Below the pieces are notes generated by a model, which was given only the letters and a program-made list of their open reading frames with translations, was not told where the DNA came from and ran no database searches. Position numbers and translations under genes: made by a program. A DNA stretch of 64,000 nucleotides, taken from assembly GCA_030830005.1 (NCBI GenBank), contig JAURNV010000016.1:21539-85538 (forward strand), given 5' to 3'. Shown here piece after piece: positions 16,062 through 25,744 of this stretch (positions are counted from its first letter, which is position 1; the number at the start of each line of letters is the position of its first letter). This stretch comes from Flavobacteriaceae bacterium. Lineage in GTDB: Bacteria > Bacteroidota > Bacteroidia > Flavobacteriales > Flavobacteriaceae.

Positions 16062-17257
16062 GAAAATGGCTTTGGATTTTAATGCTTGTTCCCATTTTGA
16101 GTTTTGCTCAAGATAAAAAGGCTGCGCTTGAAGCTCAAAAAAAACGCCTACAGGATGAAATTGTTCAAATCAATGTGTTAATAAAATCGAGTGTAGAAAA
16201 ACGTGCCGACGTCCTCACCAAAGTAGAAACGGTACAGCTAAAAATGGATCGTCAAGACGCATTAATTCGGCTTACCAATCGTCAAATAAATAGATTAAAT
16301 CAAGAAATAACCCTTAACCTGCGTAACATAGAGCAACTCCGAACCGAATTGGAGCAACTAAAAAAAGATTATGCCGACATGGTTATCGCTGCACGAAAAA
16401 ATCAATCTATTCAAAACCGATTGATGTTTTTGTTGTCTTCTGAGAATTTTTGGCAAGCCTATAAGCGCATGACATATATGAAACAATACGCTGCTTACCG
16501 AAAGCAACAAGGCGAACAAATTGCTACTAAGACCCAAACGCTTCAACAGTATACCAACGATATGATTGCGCAACGCAAAGATAAAGAGCGCCTAATTCTT
16601 GAAAACAGAGAAGCTCAAAAATCCTTGGATGCCATACGGGTACAACAAAGCAGTCTTGTACAGCAGCTTAAAAAACGTGAAAAAAACTACACTGCCCAAA
16701 TCAAGAAAAAACAACAACAGCAAGAAGCTCTGGACCGAGAAATAAATCGGCTGATTCGCGAAGCTATTGCTGCTTCTAATAAAAAAGCCGGTAGTAAATC
16801 CACAAATTTTGTTCTGACCCCAGAAGCCAAAGCCCTTGCGGCAAGTTTTGCTTCCAACAAGGGTAGGTTGCCTTGGCCGGTTGAAAAAGGAATTGTTACA
16901 CAAAGGTTTGGTACCCAACCACATCCTGTGGTCCGTACCACAACGATTAAAAGCAATGGCGTAACATTATCTGTTCCAAAGAACACAGAGGCTAGGAGCG
17001 TTTTTGAAGGGAAAGTGCTAAATATTGTGCAATTTAAAGGGAGTAACCCTATTGTGCTCATTCAACACGGAAACTATATTACGAGCTATAAAAACCTCAG
17101 TCGTGTATATGTCAAAAAAGGTGATGCCGTAGCAGCAAAACAGGCTATTGGGCAAATTTTTACCAATACAGACACTGGGAAAACAGCTTTACAGTTTAGC
17201 CTATTCCAAAATACTACTCCTCAAAATCCTGCGCTTTGGCTATATCAGATGAATTAA
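16058..17257 (+). CDS. EnvC-like murein hydrolase activator (degenerate M23/LytM)
   Basis: A 399-residue exported protein: signal peptide (residues 1-17, ending SFAQ), a long coiled coil (about 20-250, rich in Lys, Gln and Glu), then a LytM/M23 domain (~275-399). The zinc ligands of active M23 enzymes look lost. The HGNYITSYKNLS segment lacks the usual His of the Y-x-H-L motif, the final strand has LQFSLF where active enzymes have L-H-F, and NG occupies the usual HxxxD region. This fits an EnvC/NlpD-type activator of amidases at the division site rather than a peptidase. Confidence 0.87.
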   Translation: MRKWLWILMLVPILSFAQDKKAALEAQKKRLQDEIVQINVLIKSSVEKRADVLTKVETVQLKMDRQDALIRLTNRQINRLNQEITLNLRNIEQLRTELEQLKKDYADMVIAARKNQSIQNRLMFLLSSENFWQAYKRMTYMKQYAAYRKQQGEQIATKTQTLQQYTNDMIAQRKDKERLILENREAQKSLDAIRVQQSSLVQQLKKREKNYTAQIKKKQQQQEALDREINRLIREAIAASNKKAGSKSTNFVLTPEAKALAASFASNKGRLPWPVEKGIVTQRFGTQPHPVVRTTTIKSNGVTLSVPKNTEARSVFEGKVLNIVQFKGSNPIVLIQHGNYITSYKNLSRVYVKKGDAVAAKQAIGQIFTNTDTGKTALQFSLFQNTTPQNPALWLYQMN

Positions 17258-17259
17258 TT

Positions 17260-18081
17260 CTACCGCTTTAATACTTTTTTACGTATCGCCGTTTCTTTAT
17301 GAGATATTTCGAGGATGTAAACCCCTTCCGTCAAGGCTGAAACGTCTAAACTTTTAAAAATCTCTTGGCGCATAACGCGTTGACCTGTAATACTATATAT
17401 ACTAACCCAAGCTTTACCGTCAAGGCCCTTAAAATAGAGCATATTGGCAGTTGGATTCGGGTAAATTTTGAGTGACTTAGAAAGGGCTTCTTCAATGCTC
17501 AACACCAAATTGTTGTCATTTGGCGTAGCTGTTCCGGCCTTAAAACTTCCATCTGCTTGGCGCTGTAGGGAGTGATTTTGGCTGTCGTTGGCTTCGTCTT
17601 CATTGTATTGCGTGGTTTCTCCAAGACCTGTGAGCAATCCCGTATCATCTACATCATTATTCCCATAAACGATTGCATCAACCAAATTTGTTTTGGTTAC
17701 AGCAGTATCGTTTGGAAAATCGGATTTGTTCGCTTGATAAAGGGCAATAGCATCGGCTCCGTTTTGAAGAAAGGAGTCTGGTGAGGCAGGAAAATTTAAG
17801 GAAACTCCCGTTACGCCAGTATCTCCAATAATAAAATACCCACTGCTGTTGGTGCTATAGCCATCCAAATCGTAGGAAGCATAGCTGGCATCGTCTACTC
17901 CATTAAACAAGACGAGCACATAGCCATCAAGATTAAAATTGGGAGAAGGGGAATATAACTCAACGAATTCCGCAGTATCTGCTCCAGGACTATTGGAATT
18001 AACCTCGTTTATTACAAGCGATTGAGAAAATACATATAGTGATGGGAAAATCACCATAAAGAACTGTAGGTATTTTTTCAT
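17260..18081 (-). CDS. Lamin-tail-domain protein with T9SS type A sorting domain
   Basis: A 273-residue secreted protein: signal peptide (~1-19), a lamin-tail domain (LVINEVNSNSPGADTAEFVELYSPSPNFNLDGYVLVLFNG..., ~20-165), and a C-terminal T9SS type A domain (~195-273) with the marks KIYPNPTANMLYF, VSIYSITGQRVM and TEGVYILEISHKE...KKVLKR. Lamin-tail domains occur in many secreted bacterial proteins, often beside nucleases, but no catalytic domain is present here. It should be exported by the T9SS and anchored or released at the surface. Only 2 bases separate its stop from that of the EnvC-like gene. Confidence 0.88.
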   Translation of the reverse strand: MKKYLQFFMVIFPSLYVFSQSLVINEVNSNSPGADTAEFVELYSPSPNFNLDGYVLVLFNGVDDASYASYDLDGYSTNSSGYFIIGDTGVTGVSLNFPASPDSFLQNGADAIALYQANKSDFPNDTAVTKTNLVDAIVYGNNDVDDTGLLTGLGETTQYNEDEANDSQNHSLQRQADGSFKAGTATPNDNNLVLSIEEALSKSLKIYPNPTANMLYFKGLDGKAWVSIYSITGQRVMRQEIFKSLDVSALTEGVYILEISHKETAIRKKVLKR

Positions 18082-18155
18082 GACTAAAATTTGGAACTAT
18101 AAAATTATAAAAAAACTTAATAATTGGAACCAAGAAGCTAAATGCTTTTGAAACT

Positions 18156-18734
18156 TTAGCGAAGTTTTGCTATGTATTTTCCTACCATATCAAATTCAAC
18201 ATTAACCAAGTCGCCTAACTGAAGTTGATGAAAAACCGTATGATTATACGTGTAGGGGATTATAGCAACACCAAAGCTATGGTCCTCAGATCCTACAACT
18301 GTAAGGCTAGTGCCGTTTACGCAAATAGAACCTTTTTCTATGGTCATGTTTTTAGAGGACTCACTGTACGCAAAACGAAAAAGCCAACTGCCGTTTTGGT
18401 CTTCGATATGCGTACATGTAGCTACTTCGTCAACGTGCCCTTGAACAAGGTGTCCGTCGAGCCTATCACCCAACTGCATCGCACGTTCTAAGTTTATTTT
18501 ATCTCCAACAGCCCATTGACTCAAGGCGGTTTTATCTAGGGTTTCCTTAATGGCAGTTACAGTGTATTTCTCGCCATCAATTGCCACTACCGTAAGGCAA
18601 ACACCATTGTGCGCTAGACTTTGGTCAATTTTTAATTCTCCCGTAATAGTACTTGAAAGGGTGTAATGCACATTGCTGCCTTCGCATGCTATGTGTTCGA
18701 TTATACCCATGGTCTCAATAATTCCTGTAAACAT
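18156..18734 (-). CDS. ribE: Riboflavin synthase, alpha chain
   Basis: Dismutates two 6,7-dimethyl-8-ribityllumazine molecules to riboflavin and a pyrimidine. The 192-residue protein has the two lumazine-binding barrels: MFTGIIETMG at the start, with HNGVCLTVVAID and GSICVNGTSLTVVG as the matched repeats, and GHLVQGHVDEVA between them. The ATG at 18734 gives the canonical MFTGII start; the longer ORF begins upstream of the -7 box. Confidence 0.96.
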   Translation of the reverse strand: MFTGIIETMGIIEHIACEGSNVHYTLSSTITGELKIDQSLAHNGVCLTVVAIDGEKYTVTAIKETLDKTALSQWAVGDKINLERAMQLGDRLDGHLVQGHVDEVATCTHIEDQNGSWLFRFAYSESSKNMTIEKGSICVNGTSLTVVGSEDHSFGVAIIPYTYNHTVFHQLQLGDLVNVEFDMVGKYIAKLR

Positions 18735-18749
18735 AATTGGTGAATCCTG

Positions 18750-18757
18750 TACCTTTG
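18750..18757 (+). promoter_or_regulatory. -7 promoter element of pdxA
   Basis: TACCTTTG matches TAnnTTTG and lies 19 bases before the pdxA ATG. It faces the ribE box at 18763-18770 across 5 bases. Confidence 0.5.
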
Positions 18758-18762
18758 TGCAG

Positions 18763-18770
18763 CAAAAATA
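18763..18770 (-). promoter_or_regulatory. -7 promoter element of ribE
   Basis: The minus strand reads TATTTTTG, an exact match, 28 bases before the ribE ATG. The two divergent genes therefore have face-to-face, overlapping promoters. Confidence 0.5.
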
Positions 18771-18776
18771 CACAAA

Positions 18777-19769
18777 ATGTCTGCGTTGCCCATTATTGCA
18801 ATTTCTGTAGGTGACCCCAACGGCGTTGGGATGGAAGTGATTCTGAAAACCTTTAGTGATTCACGCCTTTTTGAGGCGTGTTCCCCTGTGGTTTATGCTA
18901 GCTTTGACTTTGTTGAAGCGCAACAGCAGCATTTTGGCACTAAAGTCCCCTTACATCCCATGGTTGGAAAGCCCGAAAGAGGTGTATTGAACATCGTGAC
19001 GATTTGGAAAAATTCCCCAAAAATTTACTTTGGAAAACAAACTAATGAAGCGGGTATTGCTGCCTATGATTCTTTACGAGAAGCTGCAGTTGCTGTGCGA
19101 GAAGGTAAAGCGAATATGTTAGTAACTGCTCCAATTAACAAAGCAGCTATTAAAAGTGACGCTTTCCCTTTTGCGGGGCATACACACTATTTGGCTTCTG
19201 TTTGGGGTGGCGAAGCGCTAATGATTTTAGCTCACCAAAATCTTCGCGTTGCATTACTCACTGACCATATTCCCCTTGACGAGGTGTCCAAACAAATAAC
19301 TTCAGAATTGGTTTCCAAAAAAATTCGTTTGCTTTCAAAAACGATGCAAGACGATTTTGGTTGTGTTTCCCCTAAAATTGCATTACTTGGGCTTAATCCA
19401 CATGCTGGAGATCATGGCGTAATAGGAACAGAAGATGACGCGATTTTAACTCCAACAATAAGAGCACTGGTAAATGAAGGCGTCCAGTTAGAAGGTCCCT
19501 TTGCGGCAGATGCTTTTTTTGGACAAAAAAATTACATCCATTATGATGTGGTATTATCATGTTACCATGATCAAGGCTTAGTAGGCTTTAAAACCTTAGC
19601 CTTTGGAAGTGGGGTAAACATTACCGCTGGGCTACCCTTTGTCAGAACTTCGCCAGACCATGGAACCGCTTTTGATATTGCGGGAAAAGGAATCGCAAAC
19701 CACATCTCATTTAAAGAAGCAGTAACCACAGCGAATACCATTTGGAATACGCGTCAAAAGAAGAATTAA
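18777..19769 (+). CDS. pdxA: 4-hydroxythreonine-4-phosphate dehydrogenase
   Basis: PdxA oxidises 4-phosphohydroxy-L-threonine in pyridoxal phosphate synthesis. The 330-residue protein has the N-terminal ISVGDPNGVGMEVILK, the TAPINKAAI stretch, the GHTHYLA metal-site region, LGLNPHAGDHG and the SCYHDQGLVGFKTLAF metal ligands with RTSPDHGTAFDIAG at the end. Every landmark is intact and the length is normal. Confidence 0.97.
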   Translation: MSALPIIAISVGDPNGVGMEVILKTFSDSRLFEACSPVVYASFDFVEAQQQHFGTKVPLHPMVGKPERGVLNIVTIWKNSPKIYFGKQTNEAGIAAYDSLREAAVAVREGKANMLVTAPINKAAIKSDAFPFAGHTHYLASVWGGEALMILAHQNLRVALLTDHIPLDEVSKQITSELVSKKIRLLSKTMQDDFGCVSPKIALLGLNPHAGDHGVIGTEDDAILTPTIRALVNEGVQLEGPFAADAFFGQKNYIHYDVVLSCYHDQGLVGFKTLAFGSGVNITAGLPFVRTSPDHGTAFDIAGKGIANHISFKEAVTTANTIWNTRQKKN

Positions 19770-19795
19770 ATTTCAGGGTATCCCGCCAAATTTTA

Positions 19796-19803
19796 TATAT
19801 TTG
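19796..19803 (+). promoter_or_regulatory. -7 promoter element of the DUF177-rpmF pair
   Basis: TATATTTG matches TAnnTTTG. The ATG at 19813 is only 9 bases away, so the leader would be a few bases at most. Confidence 0.45.
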
Positions 19804-19812
19804 CCGACTGTA

Positions 19813-20355
19813 ATGAACGAAGCTAAAAATGTTTTGACTCCTTTTGTCCTAGCATTTGCTGGTCTTAAAGACGGTTTACATCATTTTTCATTCGACATTA
19901 CTTCAACGTTCTTTGATGCTTTTGACTACACCGAATTTAGCGATGCTGCGCTCGTTGCACAGCTTGAACTAGTCAAAAAAGCAACCCTTCTAGAAGTTCA
20001 TTTAGCTGTTAACGGAACAGTAACCGTTACTTGTGACCTTACAAATGAGCCGTTTGAACTCTCCATTCATCCAACATACGATTTTGTTGTGAAGTTTGGA
20101 GAAGAATACAACGATGAAAATGAAGATTTGCTTGTGTTGCCACACGGCTCACACCAGTTTGACATATCGCAAGCACTTTTTGAAACTATCGTGTTGGCGT
20201 TACCACAAAAACGAATTCACCCAGGTGTAGAAAACGGAACGTTACAATCTGATTTGTTAGACCGCTTAGCGGAACTGTATCCAAAAGAAAGCACCAAAGC
20301 ACCTGAAACTACGGATCCTCGTTGGGATGCGTTAAAAAAATTAAAGAAAGACTAA
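19813..20355 (+). CDS. DUF177 (YceD-like) protein
   Basis: A 180-residue acidic protein of the DUF177/YceD family, which in most bacteria sits just before rpmF (L32) and is linked to 23S rRNA maturation and ribosome assembly. Visible marks are the central CDLTNEPFEL segment, the acidic FGEEYNDENEDLLVLPHG stretch and the C-terminal TDPRWDALKKLKKD. The ATG at 19813 follows a -7 box, so the ORF-track start at 19801 is rejected. The 12-base gap to rpmF indicates an operon. Confidence 0.88.
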   Translation: MNEAKNVLTPFVLAFAGLKDGLHHFSFDITSTFFDAFDYTEFSDAALVAQLELVKKATLLEVHLAVNGTVTVTCDLTNEPFELSIHPTYDFVVKFGEEYNDENEDLLVLPHGSHQFDISQALFETIVLALPQKRIHPGVENGTLQSDLLDRLAELYPKESTKAPETTDPRWDALKKLKKD

Positions 20356-20367
20356 AAAACAGCTGTT

Positions 20368-20565
20368 ATGGCACATCCAAAACGAAAAATTTCCAAAACG
20401 CGTCGTGATAAACGCCGCACACACTACAAGGCCGTTGCACCTCAAATTGCTACGTGTAGCACCACGGGTGAGTCACATTTATACCATCGTGCACACTGGC
20501 ATGAAGGGAAATTATACTATAGAGGGAAGGTTTTAATAGACAATTCTGCTCAAACAGAGGCATAA
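20368..20565 (+). CDS. rpmF: Ribosomal protein L32
   Basis: A 65-residue large-subunit protein. The N-terminus [19 protein letters not shown] is the L32 signature. The zinc ribbon has decayed: only Cys30 of the usual four cysteines remains ([13 protein letters not shown]...), so this is a zinc-independent form, as is common in flavobacteria. It follows DUF177 and is closed by a strong terminator. Confidence 0.97.
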   Translation: MAHPKRKISKTRRDKRRTHYKAVAPQIATCSTTGESHLYHRAHWHEGKLYYRGKVLIDNSAQTEA

Positions 20566-20588
20566 TCGCACCTATACAATATCTCATC

Positions 20589-20615
20589 GCGCCTTTCGTA
20601 AAAGGCGCTTTTTTT
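20589..20615 (+). terminator. Rho-independent terminator after rpmF
   Basis: A perfect 8-bp stem (GCGCCTTT / AAAGGCGC) with loop CGTA, followed directly by seven T residues, 23 bases after the rpmF stop. This is the clearest intrinsic terminator in the window. Confidence 0.88.
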
Positions 20616-20696
20616 AGCCCTTTTACTAAGTTTTTGTCTATTTTTTGCCTAAAATGGGCAGTTTTTTACTAATTTTCGCCAAAATTTGTAGAAATA

Positions 20697-20704
20697 TACT
20701 TTTG
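20697..20704 (+). promoter_or_regulatory. -7 promoter element of fabH-accBC
   Basis: TACTTTTG matches TAnnTTTG and lies 15 bases before the fabH ATG, downstream of the rpmF terminator. It marks a separate transcript for the fatty-acid genes. Confidence 0.52.
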
Positions 20705-20719
20705 TGTATTTCGGTTTAG

Positions 20720-21715
20720 ATGACTACAATAACTGCAGCCATTACCGCCGTTGGAGGCTACGTCCCAGAGCATGTGCTCAACAATGCTGCCTTAGAGCAA
20801 ATGGTTGACACAAGCGATGAGTGGATAACTACGCGCACAGGGATAAAAGAGCGTCGAATTTTAAAACCTACCTCTCTTGGAACTTCTTTTATGGCTATAG
20901 CAGCAGCAAGAGAGCTTATTCAAAAGAAAGGGCTAAACCCTTCAACAATTGATTTGGTTATTGTAAGTACCGCAACTCCTGATATGCCAGTTTCCTCAAC
21001 AGCAGCCTATGTGGCTACTGAATTGGGCGCAACAAATGCTTTTGGTTATGACTTGCAGGGCGCTTGCTCAGGGTTTTTGTATGGCATGTCTGTTGCTTCA
21101 GCACATATTTCGTCTGGGCGTTACAAAAAAGTACTTTTAATAGGTGCAGATACTATGTCTTCAATTATTGATTATACTGATCGTACAACTTGTGTTATTT
21201 TCGGAGATGGTGCTGGGGCTGTACTTTTTGAGCCTAATGAAGAAGGGTTTGGCCTTCAAGATGAGGTCCTCCGCGTTGATGGTAATGGCAGATCTTTTTT
21301 AAAAATTGAAGCCGGGGGGTCGATGATGCCTGCTTCTGCCGAAACGGTATCTGCGCGAAAACATTTTTTGTACCAAGAAGGAAAATCTGTATTCAAATTT
21401 GCTGTTTCAAATATGACGCGTGCAGTTAATCAGCTCCTTGAGCAAAACAACCTTACTAAAAACGATATCGATTATGTTGTCGCGCATCAAGCAAATAAGC
21501 GTATTTTAGATGCAATTGCAAAAAACCTAGCTTTGCAACACGACCAAATGCTTATCAATATTGAACGCTATGGCAATACAACCGCAGCAACCTTGCCATT
21601 ATTATTGTGGGACTACGAGGATAAACTTAAAAAAAATCAAAAATTACTATTTACCGCGTTTGGTGGTGGTTTCACTTGGGGAGCTACCTACCTAACATGG
21701 GCATATAACAACTAA
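20720..21715 (+). CDS. fabH: Beta-ketoacyl-ACP synthase III
   Basis: FabH condenses acetyl-CoA with malonyl-ACP to start fatty-acid synthesis. The 331-residue protein has the Cys-His-Asn triad at Cys116 (GACSGF), His256 (VAHQAN) and Asn286 ([11 protein letters not shown]), the N-terminal [16 protein letters not shown] and the C-terminal [10 protein letters not shown]. Its place before accB and accC groups initiation of the pathway with malonyl-CoA supply. Confidence 0.96.
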   Translation: MTTITAAITAVGGYVPEHVLNNAALEQMVDTSDEWITTRTGIKERRILKPTSLGTSFMAIAAARELIQKKGLNPSTIDLVIVSTATPDMPVSSTAAYVATELGATNAFGYDLQGACSGFLYGMSVASAHISSGRYKKVLLIGADTMSSIIDYTDRTTCVIFGDGAGAVLFEPNEEGFGLQDEVLRVDGNGRSFLKIEAGGSMMPASAETVSARKHFLYQEGKSVFKFAVSNMTRAVNQLLEQNNLTKNDIDYVVAHQANKRILDAIAKNLALQHDQMLINIERYGNTTAATLPLLLWDYEDKLKKNQKLLFTAFGGGFTWGATYLTWAYNN

Positions 21716-21725
21716 AACAAGAATC

Positions 21726-22214
21726 ATGGAATTAAAAGAAATCCAAAACCTAATAAAGTTTGTAGCCAAATCAGGGGCTAGCGAAGTAAGCCTAGAAATG
21801 GGGGAGATTAAAATTACCATTAAAACAGATAAAGGTGAAGCTATTGTGCCCGTGGCGGCTATTCCACAAGCTTCGCCTGTAATGATTTCTCCTGCTCCAG
21901 AAGTTAGCGCTGCCCCGGTAGCAGCTACACCTGTTGCGCCTGCCGCCTCTACTGTTGAATCAGCAGCATCGAATCAAAATACTGTAAAGTCTCCTATTAT
22001 TGGAACCTTCTACCGAAAACCTTCCCCTGATAAACCTAACTTCGTTGAAGTAGGAGATCGTGTAAACGAAGGTGACACCCTTTGTGTGATTGAGGCAATG
22101 AAGCTCTTTAACGAAATTGAAGCGGAAACAAGCGGAACTATTGTTCAAATTTTAGTTGATGATTCGTCACCCGTAGAATTTGACCAGCCTCTTTTCATAA
22201 TTGATCCTGCTTAA
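21726..22214 (+). CDS. accB: Biotin carboxyl carrier protein of acetyl-CoA carboxylase
   Basis: AccB carries biotin between the carboxylase and transferase halves. The 162-residue protein has an N-terminal domain ([12 protein letters not shown]), an Ala/Pro/Val-rich linker (about 43-80) and the biotinyl domain with the modified Lys126 in EAMKLFNE. It lies 10 bases after fabH and 11 before accC. Confidence 0.97.
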   Translation: MELKEIQNLIKFVAKSGASEVSLEMGEIKITIKTDKGEAIVPVAAIPQASPVMISPAPEVSAAPVAATPVAPAASTVESAASNQNTVKSPIIGTFYRKPSPDKPNFVEVGDRVNEGDTLCVIEAMKLFNEIEAETSGTIVQILVDDSSPVEFDQPLFIIDPA

Positions 22215-22225
22215 AAACTTGCTTT

Positions 22226-23569
22226 ATGTTTAAAAAGATACTTGTCGCCAATCGAGGCGAAATTGCGCTACGTGTTATTCGAACATGCCGAGAAATGGGC
22301 ATCAAAACTGTAGCTGTTTACTCCAAAGCAGATGCAGATAGTCTACACGTTCGCTTTGCCGACGAAGCCGTTTGTATTGGTCCAGCAGCTAGCAGTGAGT
22401 CTTACCTTAAGATAGCAAACATCATTGCTGCTGCAGAAATTACCAATGCAGATGCAATTCACCCCGGCTATGGCTTTCTTTCTGAAAATGCTAAATTTTC
22501 AAAAATTTGTGAAGAACATCGAATCAAGTTTATTGGGGCTTCTGCTCAAATGATTCAACAAATGGGAGACAAAGCTACTGCCAAGGCTACAATGAAAGCT
22601 GCCGGTGTTCCTACCATTCCTGGTTCTGAGGGAATCATTGCTTCTTTTGAGGATTGTCAGAAACTTGCAAAAGAAATGGGCTATCCAGTAATGCTTAAGG
22701 CTACCGCAGGTGGTGGTGGAAAAGGCATGCGCGCAGTATGGAAAGCGGATGCTTTGGAAAAAGCTTGGGAAAGTGCCCGTCAAGAGTCAAAAGCCGCCTT
22801 TGGAAACGATGATATGTATATGGAAAAACTGATAGAGGAACCAAGACATATTGAAATTCAAGTGGTTGGTGACTCTTTTGGAAAAGCCTGTCATTTGTCT
22901 GAGCGTGACTGCTCCGTTCAACGCCGTCACCAAAAACTGACTGAAGAAACGCCTTCTCCCTTTATGACCGATAAACTACGAAAAGATATGGGTGCTGCAG
23001 CAGTAAAAGCGGCAGAATACATAAAATATGAGGGTGCAGGAACAGTTGAGTTTTTGGTTGATAAGCACCGAAATTTCTATTTTATGGAGATGAATACTCG
23101 TATCCAAGTAGAACATCCAATAACCGAGCAAGTTATTGACTTCGATTTGATTGCTGAACAAATCAAAGTCGCTGCAGGAGTGCCAATTGAAGGTAAAAAC
23201 TACTTCCCAAAATTACATTCCATTGAATGCCGTATAAATGCAGAAGACCCGTATAATGATTTTCGGCCATCACCAGGAGTGATAAACACACTACATACCC
23301 CTGGGGGGCATGGGGTGCGCTTAGATACGCATGTTTATGGAGGCTATATGATTCCTCCATACTATGACTCAATGATAGCAAAGCTGATTACCACAGCACA
23401 AACTAGAGAAGAAGCCATCAATAAAATGAAACGTGCTTTGGATGAGTTTGTTATCGAAGGCGTAAAAACTACCATTCCATTCCATCGTCAATTAATGGAT
23501 CATCCAGAGTATGTGGCGGGTAATTACACTACCAAGTTTATGGAGGATTTTGAAATGGAGGAGGAATAG
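22226..23569 (+). CDS. accC: Biotin carboxylase of acetyl-CoA carboxylase
   Basis: AccC carboxylates the biotin on AccB with ATP and bicarbonate. The 447-residue ATP-grasp enzyme shows [18 protein letters not shown], the glycine-rich ATP loop [12 protein letters not shown], the [12 protein letters not shown] region and the metal/catalytic segment [13 protein letters not shown]. The length is normal. Its stop codon directly abuts the stop of the convergent S9A peptidase gene. Confidence 0.97.
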   Translation: MFKKILVANRGEIALRVIRTCREMGIKTVAVYSKADADSLHVRFADEAVCIGPAASSESYLKIANIIAAAEITNADAIHPGYGFLSENAKFSKICEEHRIKFIGASAQMIQQMGDKATAKATMKAAGVPTIPGSEGIIASFEDCQKLAKEMGYPVMLKATAGGGGKGMRAVWKADALEKAWESARQESKAAFGNDDMYMEKLIEEPRHIEIQVVGDSFGKACHLSERDCSVQRRHQKLTEETPSPFMTDKLRKDMGAAAVKAAEYIKYEGAGTVEFLVDKHRNFYFMEMNTRIQVEHPITEQVIDFDLIAEQIKVAAGVPIEGKNYFPKLHSIECRINAEDPYNDFRPSPGVINTLHTPGGHGVRLDTHVYGGYMIPPYYDSMIAKLITTAQTREEAINKMKRALDEFVIEGVKTTIPFHRQLMDHPEYVAGNYTTKFMEDFEMEEE

Positions 23570-25699
23570 TTATCCTTTTATTTTTTTACTCGGCAACACT
23601 TTAAAGCCCATATTGTATAGTGTAAACGCAAAGATATCTGCGTACTGCTCAATTGTTTTATCAACAGGAGTTCCTGCTCCATGCCCCGCATTGGTTTCAA
23701 TACGAATAAGTACTGGGTTTTCTCCTGTTTGTTTATCTTGAACTTCTGCAGCAAACTTAAAAGAATGTGCCGGAACAACACGATCATCATGGTCTCCTGT
23801 AGTTACCAAAGTTGCTGGATAAGCTGTACTTGGTTTCACGTTGTGTAAAGGGGAGTATCCCTTCAGATACTCAAACATTTCCTTAGATTGTTGTGCGGTA
23901 CCGTAATCGTATGCCCATCCTGCCCCTGCCGTAAAAGTATGATAGCGCAACATGTCTAGAACACCTACCGCGGGCAGCGCTACTTTGAAAAGCTCTGGGC
24001 GTTGTGTCATGGTAGCACCTACCAGTAATCCGCCATTTGAGCCGCCACGAATTGCAAGATATTCTGGACTGGTATAGTTGTTGTCTATTAAATATTCGGC
24101 AGCTGCAATAAAGTCGTCAAAAACATTTTGCTTATTTAATTGCGTTCCTGCATTGTGCCATGCCTTTCCATATTCACCACCGCCGCGAAGGTTGGGTACT
24201 GCATATACACCCCCTTGCATCAGCCAAACCGCATTTGTGATACTAAAGGTTGGGGTAAGACTAATATTAAATCCGCCGTAGCCATATAAAATGGTAGGTG
24301 TTTTGCTGTCACGTTTAAGTCCCTTTTTGTGCGTAATCATCATGGGAACTTTTGTTCCGTCTTTTGAGGTATAGAAAACTTGCTTGGATTCAAAGTCTGA
24401 CGGAGAAAAAGCAATTTCGGGTGCCCAGTACTGACGCGTTAGTCCTGTTTTTGGGTTTAAGCTAAACGATGATGCGGGCGTATGATAATTTGAAAAGCTA
24501 TAATATAATACTTCCTGATTTTTTTTACCACTAAAACCACTTGCGCTTCCTGCAGCAGGCAATACAATTTCACGAATGACCTTGCCGTTATAGTTGTATT
24601 GATACACTTTAGAAAGCGCATCGACCATATATTCAGCAAAAAAATAGCCACTACCACTACTGATACTCAAAACGTCTTTTTGTTCAGGGATAAGGTCTTC
24701 CCAAAATTCAGGCGAAGGCGATGTAATAGTGGTTTTTATAAGCTTCTTGTTGGGTGCATTCAAATTAGTTACTAAGAAGAAAATTTCTCCTTTTGTGTCT
24801 AGTACATAGGTGTCTGAATCCTCGTTATCTACAATTGTAATCAGTTTGGAAGTAGGATTCTTAAGGTCTTTTACAAACAGTTTATTGCCAGAAGTGGTAT
24901 TCGATGCGCTAATGAATAAATAACGTTGATCGTCAGAAACATCTCCACCCACATAACGATGCTTTTGGTCCGTTGTTCCTCCAAAAACAATTTTGTCTTC
25001 AGCTTGAGGGGATCCTAATTTGTGGTAATATAATTTGTGTTGATCTGTCTTAGCGGAAAGTTCTGAGCCGTCGGGTTTATCATAAGATGAGTAAAAAAAG
25101 CCATCGTTCCCTTTCCAAGAAACCGAACTGAATTTCACATTGGTAAGCGTATCCTCCAAAATGGTTTTAGATGCTGCGTCTATTACAATTATTTTACGCC
25201 AATCGGAGCCGCCTTCCGAAATTAGGTACGCCAATCGGCTTCCATCTTTGGTAAATCGAACACCCGCCAAAGAAGTGGTTCCATCTTCGGAAAAAGTGTT
25301 TGGGTCTAGAAATACTTCTGGGACTTTGTCTCCTTTTTGGCGATACAATACATAGTGATTTTGTAAGCCGTCGTTTTTGTAAAAATAGGTATAATCGCCC
25401 TCTACAAAAGGTGTTGAGCGTTTTTCGTAATTCCAAAGTTTGGTTAAAGATTCCTTTAACTCATCCCTAAAAGGAATATTGTCTAAATACTCAAAAGTGA
25501 TTTCATTTTGACGAGAAACCCAATCTTCCGTTTCAGCGGATCGGTCATCTTCTAACCAGCGATAAGGGTCTTCTACTGCTTGACCAAAAAAGCTATCGAC
25601 AACAATTTCTTTCTTTGTTTCGGGGTACATAATGGGTGCTTTTTTGGAGCAGGATGAAATTAAAACTAGCAATAAAAGAAATACAAGGCGCATAATCAT
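23570..25699 (-). CDS. Prolyl oligopeptidase-family serine peptidase (S9A), lipoprotein
   Basis: A 709-residue exported peptidase that cleaves peptides after proline. A lipobox cysteine lies at residue 17 (LISSC). The N-terminal region ([19 protein letters not shown]) is typical of S9A, and a seven-bladed propeller follows (~90-440). The alpha/beta-hydrolase domain holds the nucleophile in RGGSNGG (near 553), the acid in TGDHDDRV and the histidine in NAGHGAG. All catalytic residues are present. It may start at either of two in-frame ATGs (25699 or 25693). Confidence 0.94.
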   Translation of the reverse strand: MIMRLVFLLLLVLISSCSKKAPIMYPETKKEIVVDSFFGQAVEDPYRWLEDDRSAETEDWVSRQNEITFEYLDNIPFRDELKESLTKLWNYEKRSTPFVEGDYTYFYKNDGLQNHYVLYRQKGDKVPEVFLDPNTFSEDGTTSLAGVRFTKDGSRLAYLISEGGSDWRKIIVIDAASKTILEDTLTNVKFSSVSWKGNDGFFYSSYDKPDGSELSAKTDQHKLYYHKLGSPQAEDKIVFGGTTDQKHRYVGGDVSDDQRYLFISASNTTSGNKLFVKDLKNPTSKLITIVDNEDSDTYVLDTKGEIFFLVTNLNAPNKKLIKTTITSPSPEFWEDLIPEQKDVLSISSGSGYFFAEYMVDALSKVYQYNYNGKVIREIVLPAAGSASGFSGKKNQEVLYYSFSNYHTPASSFSLNPKTGLTRQYWAPEIAFSPSDFESKQVFYTSKDGTKVPMMITHKKGLKRDSKTPTILYGYGGFNISLTPTFSITNAVWLMQGGVYAVPNLRGGGEYGKAWHNAGTQLNKQNVFDDFIAAAEYLIDNNYTSPEYLAIRGGSNGGLLVGATMTQRPELFKVALPAVGVLDMLRYHTFTAGAGWAYDYGTAQQSKEMFEYLKGYSPLHNVKPSTAYPATLVTTGDHDDRVVPAHSFKFAAEVQDKQTGENPVLIRIETNAGHGAGTPVDKTIEQYADIFAFTLYNMGFKVLPSKKIKG

Positions 25700-25744
25700 A
25701 AATTTACCAACAAGGTAGAAAAAATTACAATACGCTAAAAAATA

